DNA from: Candidatus Hydrogenedentota bacterium
GTDB lineage: Bacteria > Hydrogenedentota > Hydrogenedentia > Hydrogenedentales > SLHB01
Length of the DNA stretch: 12,515 nucleotides
NCBI GenBank assembly: GCA_003552765.1
Contig: PUOI01000189.1
Location: 1-12,515 of the forward strand
Direction of reading: 5' to 3'
Shown here piece by piece: positions 7,036 to 12,515 of this stretch. A model generated the notes under the pieces. It ran no database searches, was not told where the DNA came from, and worked only from the letters and a program-made list of their open reading frames with translations. Positions within the stretch are counted from its first letter, which is position 1, and every line of letters begins with the position of its first letter. The position numbers and the translations under genes are program-made.

Positions 7036-7515
7036 ATGGCGAGTTTGAAACCCACGGAGTGGCGGCAGCGATTAGGGCGGCTACGGGAGGATTTGGCCAA
7101 CACCGTTGACCAATGGCTGCCCGAACGGGCCCGCTCCACGGAAGAGATGGAGAGCCCGCCGTGGCCGGATTCGTTCATGACGCAAGGCGGACCGAAGCTC
7201 GATGTGGAGGAAACCGAGCACGATATCCGGGTGCGGGCGGAATTGCCGGGCATGAACAAGGAAGATTTCAGCGCCGAGATCACGGGCAACCGCTTGGTGC
7301 TTCGCGGCGAGAAGAAATGCAGCCGGGAAGAGACGAAGGAAGGCGCGTACTACTACGCGGAATGCAGTTACGGCTCCTTCGTGCGCACCGTGCCCCTGCC
7401 GTGCGAGGTCAACACGGACGAGGCCGAGGGCGAATACAAGAACGGCGTCTTGAAGCTTAGGCTTCCCAAGACCGAGGAAGCCAAGGCGAAACGCGTCAAC
7501 GTTGAGGTCTCCTGA
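7036..7515 (+). CDS. Small heat shock protein, Hsp20/alpha-crystallin family (third of three, cysteine-containing)
   Basis: 159 aa. The N-terminal arm (1-50) is charged and predicted helical (EWRQRLGRLREDL), unlike the first paralogue. The alpha-crystallin domain spans about 52-145, with ELPGMNKEDF at 69-78 and the signature YKNGVLKLRLPK at 134-145. The tail RVNVEVS gives the V-x-V assembly motif. It has three cysteines, C95, C110 and C123, all within the alpha-crystallin domain, whereas the two upstream paralogues have none. ATG at 7036 follows AGGAGG (7021-7026) with 9-nt spacing. It is separated from the second gene by 116 nt containing a stem-loop, so it may be in the same transcript or partly independent. 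The function is the same holdase role; redox sensitivity is possible but unproven. Confidence 0.94.
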   Translation: MASLKPTEWRQRLGRLREDLANTVDQWLPERARSTEEMESPPWPDSFMTQGGPKLDVEETEHDIRVRAELPGMNKEDFSAEITGNRLVLRGEKKCSREETKEGAYYYAECSYGSFVRTVPLPCEVNTDEAEGEYKNGVLKLRLPKTEEAKAKRVNVEVS

Positions 7516-7550
7516 GACCTGAACGGAATCAGGCAAAGTGTGGGATGTTT

Positions 7551-7674
7551 ACATCCCCCTTGATCCCCCTTCAAAGGGGGAATTAAGCGGCTCACGTGAG
7601 GTGGTTCGCGTTTCACCCGAGGTGGCCCCTTTGGATGGAAAATTCCCCCTTTGAAGGGGGATCAAGGGGGATGT
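7551..7674. repeat. 124-bp element with perfect 34-bp inverted arms
   Basis: The segment 7551-7584 is the exact reverse complement of 7641-7674, with 56 bp between. Each arm begins with ATCCCCCTTGAT and contains a 16-mer that is itself a palindrome, CCCCCTTCAAAGGGGG at 7565-7580 and its inverse at 7645-7660. The same 16-mer occurs at 119-134. The interior has a 10-bp palindrome CTCACGTGAG (7591-7600). The element lies in the convergent gap after the hsp20 operon, where its long stem could also stop or protect transcripts. There is no coding capacity and no visible target duplication. It looks like a REP/MITE-type dispersed repeat. Confidence 0.8.
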
Positions 7675-7710
7675 CATTCCCTGGAGCAGCGTCCCTATCA
7701 CGCGAACACA

Positions 7711-7794
7711 AGAGGGACGGTCACTGGCAACGATGCGGAGAAGCGTGGACGGCGGGCGTTCCGCCGAAAACAAACAGAAGGTGACCGTTCCTCT
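7711..7794. repeat. 84-bp imperfect palindromic element (GGGACGGTCAC-type)
   Basis: AGAGGGACGGTCAC at 7711-7724 and GTGACCGTTCCTCT at 7781-7794 are inverse with a single mismatch. Between them a 6-bp hairpin CGGCGG/CCGCCG (7750-7766, loop GCGTT) gives a nested fold. It stands 36 bp after the 34-bp-arm element and 18 bp before the pheA stop codon. The layout resembles REP elements mobilised by TnpA/RAYT-type tyrosine transposases; no such gene is in the window. Confidence 0.55.
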
Positions 7795-7812
7795 TTCTTG
7801 ACGTCCCTCCCC

Positions 7813-8883
7813 CTACTCTTCCACTTCCCCCTGCGGAAAAGAGCCCAGGATCTTGAACTCGGAGCATTCCTGCGCCAATTCGTCCAAGGCCTCCTTCACG
7901 TCCGGCTCGCTGGCATGCCCCATGAGGTCCACGAAGAAGACATACTCCCACGCCCGTTTCTGGGAAGGCCGGGACTCGATGCGGCTCAGGTTGATGCCGC
8001 GCCGGGCCATCGGCTGAAGCAGCCTATTCAGAGCGCCGGGTTTGTCCTTGATAGTGAACAGAATCGCGGTCTTATCGTGCCCCGTGGGCTTGGCGGATTG
8101 CCACCCGATGACAAAGAAGCGCGTGAAGTTGTGTGACGCATCCTCGATGGAGGACGCGATGATTTCGAGGCCATAGGTTTCAGCGGCGAGTTCGCTGGCG
8201 ATGGCGGCGGCGCCGGGTTTATCACGTACAACGCGCGCCGCCTCCGCCGTGCTTGAGGTCTCGATAAGCTCGGCGTTGGGCAGGTTGGCCTTGAGCCAGT
8301 TGCGGCATTGCACGAAGGGCTGCTGCTTCGAGTACACCTGCGTGATCTCTTCCAGCGGGCTGTTGGAAAGCAGACTGTGATTGATGTGCAACATCACCTC
8401 GTTCACAATCTTGAGTTCCGACACGACAAACCGGTCCAGGGTGTCGCTGACGCCCCCGCCCATGGAAGTCTCCACGGGCACCACGCCGTAATCCACCCGC
8501 TTGCGCTCGACCTCGGTGAAAATGTCGGACACGGTGGCGGCGGGATGGCATTCGGCCATGCTGCCGAAGACGCGCAACGTGGCCATGTGGCTGAAGGTGT
8601 CTTTCGGGCCGAGAAACGCGACGCTAATCGGCCGTTCAAGCGCGCGCGTCGCGCTGATGATCTCCCGGTAGATGCTGCGGATGGCCTTGTCCGGCAGTAC
8701 GCCGGGGTTTTTGCGTTTGAGTTCCTCGAAGATCAGCTTTTCCCGTTCCGGCACGTAATACACCCGGTCGGTGTCTTGCTTGATTGCGCCAATCTTCTGC
8801 GCAAGGCGGGCGCGTTCGGTAAGAAGCTCCAGAATGCGTTCGTCAATGGCGTCTATCTCGCGCCGCAAGTCGTCCAGCGTCAC
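7813..8883 (-). CDS. pheA: Bifunctional chorismate mutase / prephenate dehydratase (P-protein)
   Basis: 356 aa. It converts chorismate to prephenate and then to phenylpyruvate, the committed steps to phenylalanine. Residues 1-85 are an AroQ-type chorismate mutase with R7, R24, K35, R47 and E48 aligning with the E. coli active-site residues R11, R28, K39, R51 and E52. Residues about 87-262 are the dehydratase, with TRF at 254-256. Residues about 270-350 are a regulatory ACT domain with GALNRLL at 283-289 and ESRP at 303-306, the phenylalanine-binding motifs, so feedback inhibition by phenylalanine is expected. The start is GTG at 8883, forming a GTGA overlap with the stop of the upstream helicase gene; AAGGGA inside the helicase end serves as the ribosome site. 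Translational coupling to the helicase is likely. No attenuator is visible. Confidence 0.95.
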   Translation of the reverse strand: MTLDDLRREIDAIDERILELLTERARLAQKIGAIKQDTDRVYYVPEREKLIFEELKRKNPGVLPDKAIRSIYREIISATRALERPISVAFLGPKDTFSHMATLRVFGSMAECHPAATVSDIFTEVERKRVDYGVVPVETSMGGGVSDTLDRFVVSELKIVNEVMLHINHSLLSNSPLEEITQVYSKQQPFVQCRNWLKANLPNAELIETSSTAEAARVVRDKPGAAAIASELAAETYGLEIIASSIEDASHNFTRFFVIGWQSAKPTGHDKTAILFTIKDKPGALNRLLQPMARRGINLSRIESRPSQKRAWEYVFFVDLMGHASEPDVKEALDELAQECSEFKILGSFPQGEVEE

Positions 8884-11009
8884 TTTGAATTCCCTTCGAG
8901 AATCTCAAGGGGGGCCTTCTCCACCAAAATATCGCGGGTGGGCCCCGTCTGAAAGCGGACTTTGGCGCGCAGCTTCTTGCCCGAGCCCGACGTGAACATG
9001 ACCGTCCCCCGGCCGAACTTGGCGTGATGCACCTGGGTCCCCATCTTGATACGGTCGCCGCCCCGGTCCCCGGCGGGGGCTCGCTGGGCTCGCTCGGGCC
9101 GGCGGGCGGGTTCCGGCTCCTTGACGCCCACCTGGTCCATATGGTCCCGCCCGATCTCGTCAATGAACCGGGATGAATCGTTCTGGCGGGGCTCGCCGAA
9201 GATCACACGGCCCCGCGCGTAGGTCAGCGTGAGCGTTTTTCGGGCGCGCGTCATGGCGACGTAACACAAACGCCGCTCTTCCTCCAACTCCTCGTTGTCG
9301 TACAGGCTGCTGGCGTGCGGCCACAGGCCTTCCTCCAGCCCCGCGATGTACACATGGTCGAATTCCAGCCCCTTGGCGCTGTGGCATGTCATGAGCGTGA
9401 TCGTGGGCTCCTCGGGATCCAACTGATCGCCATCGCTCACCAAGGCCATGTCTTGCAAGAACTGAAGCGGATCGCCCCCGTGATCTGCGTCGAATTGCTT
9501 GCACGACGAAAGGAACTCATCCACGATCTCGATGCGTTCGCGGAAATCCTTGGCGTCGCTATCCTCCACATAACGCCGGTAGCCCGTCTTCTCCAGAAGC
9601 TGCTCCACGAGATCCGCCACGCTGCTGGACTTGGCCTCGATGGCGAGGTCATCCATGAGATGGACGAACGAGACAACGGCGTTGCGCGCGCGCCCGCTCA
9701 AGGTCTGGTCGTCCTCGATCTCCCGCAGCACCTGAAGCAGCGGCAGACCGCGCTGTTGAGCGTACTCCTCGACGCGTTGAAGCGTCGTGGCCCCGATACC
9801 CCGTGTGGGAACGTTGATCACGCGCCGGAGCGCCACGTCATCGGCGGGGTTCACCAACAGCCGGAGATACGCAAGGATGTCCTTGATCTCTTTCCGGCTG
9901 TAGAACTGGGTTCCGCCGAACACGCGATAGGGCAGCCCCGCCCGCCGCAACGTCTCCTCGATAACGCGGGCTTGGCCATTGGTGCGGAACAGGACGGCGA
10001 CTTCCTTCAAGGGACATCCCCGCTCCGCGATGTCGTTGCTTATGAACTCAGCCTCGTCGCGTTCCGAGTTGGCTTCGTACAGCCGCACCCGTTCGCCCTT
10101 ATCGAGCCCGGTCCACAACGACTTGCCCAAGCGAAACTCGTTGTTGGACACCACCCGGTTGGCGCAATCCAGGATCTGCTGGGTGCTGCGGTAGTTCTGC
10201 TCAAGCCGGATGACCGCCGCGCCGGGATACTCTTGCTCGAAATTCAGGATGTTCTCGAGATCGGCCCCGCGCCAGGAGTAGATGCTCTGGTCCTCGTCGC
10301 CCACCACGAAGATGTTGCCGTCCTTGCCCGCCAGCTCCCGCGCCAGGACAAACTGCGCGTGGTTGGTGTCTTGGTATTCGTCGACGTGAACGTAGCGGTA
10401 GCGCCGCTGATACCGGGCGCGGATATCCTCGTGATCGCGCAAGATACGGGCGGGAAGGACCAGTAGATCGTCGAAATCCACCGCGTTGGCGTTCCACAAG
10501 GCCTCGTGATACTTGTTCCAGAGATGGAGGTAGGCGTCTTCCTCGGCGTCCTCTTCCCTTGGCGCCGTCAGGCCTTGCTTGAACTGGCTGATCCAGTTCA
10601 ACGTCTCCCGCGGAGAAACGCGGTTGTACTTGGCGGGCATCTCCTTCACAAGCCGCTTCACGAGGGAGAGTTGATCGGAGTCGTCCAACACCGTGAAGGT
10701 GGTGGACCGGCCGAGACGCTCAATCTCGCGCCGCAGCAGGAACAGCCCAAAGGAATGGAACGTGCCCACCCATGCGGCCAACCGCTCCACGCCGAGCCGC
10801 TCCGCCACCCGCTCGCGCATCTCGTTCGCCGCGCGATTGGTGAACGTCACGGCAAGCAAGTTGCGCGGGTCGACGCCTTGTTCGGCCACCAGCCACGCCA
10901 AGCGCTCGACAATTACACGCGTCTTGCCCGTGCCCGCTCCAGCAAGCACCAGCACCGGCCCGTTTCCAGCTTCAATGGCTTGACGCTGCACATCATTCAG
11001 GGTGGTCAT
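8880..11009 (-). CDS. pcrA: UvrD/PcrA-family superfamily 1A DNA helicase
   Basis: 709 aa, close to PcrA/UvrD length. This 3'-5' helicase is used in nucleotide excision repair, replication restart and removal of RecA filaments. The SF1 motifs are in order: Walker A AGAGTGKT 23-30, Ia TFTNRAANEM 55-64, II VDEYQDTN 209-216, III VVGDEDQSIYSWRGAD 235-250, IV LEQNYRS 269-275, V TCHSAKGLEF 541-550 and VI VAMTRAR 584-590. The C-terminal 655-703 (HHAKFGRGTV then AKVRF and LEIL) is the Tudor-like fold that in PcrA/UvrD contacts RNA polymerase. A proline/arginine-rich linker (about 630-650) precedes it. The ATG at 11009 is chosen over the upstream in-frame start at 11105 because family similarity begins at LNDVQRQAI; the upstream part would also overlap the promoter. 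Rep is less likely because of the Tudor-like tail. Confidence 0.95.
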   Translation of the reverse strand: MTTLNDVQRQAIEAGNGPVLVLAGAGTGKTRVIVERLAWLVAEQGVDPRNLLAVTFTNRAANEMRERVAERLGVERLAAWVGTFHSFGLFLLRREIERLGRSTTFTVLDDSDQLSLVKRLVKEMPAKYNRVSPRETLNWISQFKQGLTAPREEDAEEDAYLHLWNKYHEALWNANAVDFDDLLVLPARILRDHEDIRARYQRRYRYVHVDEYQDTNHAQFVLARELAGKDGNIFVVGDEDQSIYSWRGADLENILNFEQEYPGAAVIRLEQNYRSTQQILDCANRVVSNNEFRLGKSLWTGLDKGERVRLYEANSERDEAEFISNDIAERGCPLKEVAVLFRTNGQARVIEETLRRAGLPYRVFGGTQFYSRKEIKDILAYLRLLVNPADDVALRRVINVPTRGIGATTLQRVEEYAQQRGLPLLQVLREIEDDQTLSGRARNAVVSFVHLMDDLAIEAKSSSVADLVEQLLEKTGYRRYVEDSDAKDFRERIEIVDEFLSSCKQFDADHGGDPLQFLQDMALVSDGDQLDPEEPTITLMTCHSAKGLEFDHVYIAGLEEGLWPHASSLYDNEELEEERRLCYVAMTRARKTLTLTYARGRVIFGEPRQNDSSRFIDEIGRDHMDQVGVKEPEPARRPERAQRAPAGDRGGDRIKMGTQVHHAKFGRGTVMFTSGSGKKLRAKVRFQTGPTRDILVEKAPLEILEGNSK

Positions 11010-11057
11010 TGTTCGTTCCCGTGGCTCTCTTGGCTTGAAATCGTGTGGGGAATCCCG

Positions 11058-11086
11058 ATCGTACGGCAGCCGGACGCCAATTTCAA
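11058..11086 (-). promoter_or_regulatory. Sigma-70-type promoter for the helicase-pheA operon
   Basis: On the minus strand, -35 TTGAAA (11081-11086) and -10 TACGAT (11058-11063) are separated by exactly 17 bp. Transcription would begin near 11051, about 42 nt before the helicase ATG at 11009. It matches consensus at 5/6 and 4/6 positions. Confidence 0.55.
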
Positions 11087-11137
11087 GAAGGAGCCGCGCG
11101 GTCATCGCTGGCGGGATCGGCGCGGCGTAGATTCTGT

Positions 11138-11166
11138 TTGACGGCGTCGTCCTCTCGTGGTATAGT
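11138..11166 (+). promoter_or_regulatory. Sigma-70-type promoter for the pilin-like gene
   Basis: -35 TTGACG (11138-11143) and -10 TATAGT (11161-11166) are separated by exactly 17 bp. The start of transcription would be near 11173, giving a leader of about 35 nt before the ATG at 11208. It matches consensus at 5/6 and 5/6 positions and is the strongest promoter seen in the window. Confidence 0.7.
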
Positions 11167-11207
11167 GCTTGTGTAACCCTAGGGGAGAAAATTGTGAGGT
11201 GTATGAT

Positions 11208-12164
11208 ATGAAAACCGCGCGCACCCGTGGCTTTACGCTCATCGAGCTGTTGACCGTAATCGCCATCCTATCCATCCTGTTCGCTATCACGGCAGTGGCC
11301 GCCCCGCGCGTCATAGAGCGGGCACGTGTGGCCAATGCCCAAAGCATAATGAACGATATCCGCACCCAACTCGCGACCTATGCCTCCGAACACGGGACGT
11401 TTCCGCCGCGATACGGCTATTTTCAAGATCCCGAAGCCGGGGAAGACCACAGGCGTCACTATTTGCTACCGTACACGCAGTATATCAACATTCATCGCAG
11501 CATCGAGCTGTATGATCCATTTTCCATGACCCATGACGCCAATCAAAGCGGAGAGATCGACCTGCTTGAGTTCGCGCCTTGGGGCGGGCAGGCTCGTCCT
11601 GGCGTCTTTACATTTCCGGAGACGGCCTTCAACCCGTTTGAGCCCAGTGGCGACGCAGCCGAAGACGCTGTGCGGCAGATGGATCAGCCCCGGCCTTTTA
11701 TCTATGTGCCCGTCAACAGTGAGCAGGCCCGTTTAGTCCAGGAGTACTACCACTACCATGGCGACTGGTATGGCACGACATGGGACGCTGACGATCACCG
11801 TCTCCGCCGGCTCAACTTTCCCCCAAGCAGCTACGATACATTCGTGCTTATCAGCGTGGGTCCAGAAGAAACCACGAGCGGCGTAGTTTCCGACCATGAA
11901 GCGTTCCAATACACTGACCTATACGATGGCTCTGGTGGACCTAGAGACTTGGGCCAGCTATATCACGCCGCGGCATTGCGGACGTATTACCTTGCCACCC
12001 GCGACCTCGAAGGGAACGGCGCGCCCGACTTTGACTTCATCAACCGGACGCGCGGCGACGCGGGCAATCCCGCCTCCTACGCGGATTTTGCTGGTCCAGA
12101 CGAGCAATTGAACTTGCTGCCCGACGGGAGCAATAGAGCCGGCCCGCTTATTCTTCAATACTAG
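11208..12164 (+). CDS. Type IV pilin/pseudopilin-like protein with class III signal peptide and EF-hand-like loop
   Basis: 318 aa. The N-terminus MKTARTRG|FTLIELLTVIAI is a class III signal: prepilin peptidase should cut after G8, leaving F9 to be methylated, with E13 at mature position +5 and a hydrophobic helix to about residue 33. The protein would be held in the inner membrane and assemble into a pilus or type II secretion pseudopilus. The rest is not recognised as a named family. Residues 110-121, DANQSGEIDLLE, match the EF-hand loop (D1, N3, S5, G6, I8, E12), and DLEGNGAPD at 266-274 is a partial second site. FVLISVGPEE at 212-221 recalls the late segment of T2SS G-like pseudopilins. 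The ATG at 11208 follows GAGGTG with 6-nt spacing; an in-frame TTG at 11169 is rejected because it lies upstream of the ribosome site. Substrate and assembly system are unknown. Confidence 0.85.
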   Translation: MKTARTRGFTLIELLTVIAILSILFAITAVAAPRVIERARVANAQSIMNDIRTQLATYASEHGTFPPRYGYFQDPEAGEDHRRHYLLPYTQYINIHRSIELYDPFSMTHDANQSGEIDLLEFAPWGGQARPGVFTFPETAFNPFEPSGDAAEDAVRQMDQPRPFIYVPVNSEQARLVQEYYHYHGDWYGTTWDADDHRLRRLNFPPSSYDTFVLISVGPEETTSGVVSDHEAFQYTDLYDGSGGPRDLGQLYHAAALRTYYLATRDLEGNGAPDFDFINRTRGDAGNPASYADFAGPDEQLNLLPDGSNRAGPLILQY

Positions 12165-12194
12165 GCATGGCGCGCATACGCCCATGAAGAAATT

Positions 12195-12237
12195 AGCCCC
12201 TGTCTTCCCAGTGAGGAAGGCAGGGGCTGCTGTTTTT
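12195..12237 (+). terminator. Intrinsic terminator after the pilin-like gene
   Basis: AGCCCCTGTCTTCC at 12195-12208 pairs with GGAAGGCAGGGGCT at 12215-12228 (14 bp, one G-T pair) around a CAGTGA loop. TTTTT follows at 12233-12237. It begins 30 nt after the stop codon. On the minus strand the same stem is followed by TAATTTCTT, so it may also stop transcripts from icd. Confidence 0.85.
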
Positions 12238-12378
12238 GGGTTGTATGTCATGACCTTGAGGCGCCCAGGGGCCTCCACCCCGTGATGGGCCATACCGCCT
12301 CTTGGCGCGTTCACTTCGGTCTTCAACAGGCTTGGGCTTGGCCCCGGCCGTCAAATACCGGTCACGCAAGTCCCACTT

Positions 12379-12515
12379 CTACGGCAGATTGTTCACAATG
12401 GCCTGCCCGAATTCGCTGCACTTCACTTCCTTGGCGCCGTCCATGAGCCGGGCAAAGTCATACGTCACGGTCTGGGACGCGAACGTCTTCACCATGGCGC
12501 GGGTAATGGCGTCGG
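12379..12515 (-). CDS. icd: NADP-dependent isocitrate dehydrogenase, C-terminal 44 residues (partial)
   Basis: This is the 3' end of a gene that continues past the right edge of the window. The visible 44 codons plus the TAG stop (12379-12381) read [11 protein letters not shown]...[12 protein letters not shown]...[14 protein letters not shown]. They closely match the end of E. coli Icd (KTVTYDFERLMDGA...KCSEFGDAIIENM). The tyrosine and arginine four residues apart (YDFAR) correspond to E. coli Y391 and R395, which bind the 2'-phosphate of NADP, so the enzyme should use NADP. It catalyses oxidative decarboxylation of isocitrate to 2-oxoglutarate in the TCA cycle. The gene converges on the pilin-like gene, with 214 nt between them. 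The N-terminal part and start cannot be seen. Confidence 0.9.
   Translation of the reverse strand, partial: DAITRAMVKTFASQTVTYDFARLMDGAKEVKCSEFGQAIVNNLP

Noticed and set aside
7551..7674. Standard rho-independent terminator of the hsp20 operon
   Set aside because: There is no T-run after the right arm and the 56-bp loop is too long for a classical terminator, although the stem may still affect transcripts.
9315..10466. 383-codon open frame on the plus strand opposite the helicase gene
   Set aside because: It is antisense to an intact SF1 helicase with all motifs in order, and shows no recognisable domain or ribosome site.
12238..12378. Small gene or RNA between the terminator and icd
   Set aside because: I found no start with a ribosome site, no tRNA-like fold and no motif in these 141 nt.

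Overview
This is a G+C-rich bacterial chromosomal segment, about 60% by eye. It carries housekeeping genes, a three-gene small-heat-shock-protein operon, a type IV pilin/pseudopilin-like gene and several small palindromic repeats. The mix is bacterial: a pilin-like protein with a class III signal, a GxxExxY cassette, an ASKHA-type corrinoid activator and an E. coli-type NADP isocitrate dehydrogenase. It recalls environmental lineages such as Hydrogenedentota, Planctomycetota or Lentisphaerota. That placement is an impression only; there is no rRNA or other phylogenetic marker here.

Layout. (1) 1-137: nested REP/MITE-like palindromes. (2) 168-5335, minus strand, transcribed right to left: fabH, then a GxxExxY cassette, then ilvD, then a ferredoxin/ASKHA-domain activator. 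The GxxExxY gene is A+T-richer than its surroundings and is bracketed by perfect 18-bp inverted repeats. Removing that unit would leave fabH and ilvD about 54 bp apart, so it looks like an insertion into an older gene pair. (3) 5336-6026: a 691-bp divergent intergenic region. (4) 6027-7515, plus strand: three consecutive Hsp20 genes, each with a strong Shine-Dalgarno. (5) 7516-7812: a convergent gap holding a 124-bp element with perfect 34-bp inverted arms, followed by a second palindromic element. (6) 7813-11009, minus strand: pcrA/uvrD-type helicase followed by pheA with a 4-nt GTGA overlap. (7) 11010-11207: divergent promoters, both with near-consensus hexamers and 17-bp spacers. (8) 11208-12164, plus strand: a pilin-like protein with an EF-hand-like loop, followed by a good intrinsic terminator. 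(9) 12379-12515, minus strand: the 3' end of icd, which runs out of the window.

How the genes relate. ilvD (branched-chain amino acids), pheA (phenylalanine), fabH (fatty acid initiation) and icd (TCA cycle) are core metabolism without an obvious common pathway. The three sHSPs form a protein-protection operon. I see no clear new multi-gene system. The most unusual structures are the repeat-bounded GxxExxY unit, the nested palindromes with an apparent 11-bp target duplication, the 34-bp-arm element and the EF-hand-like loop in the pilin-like protein.
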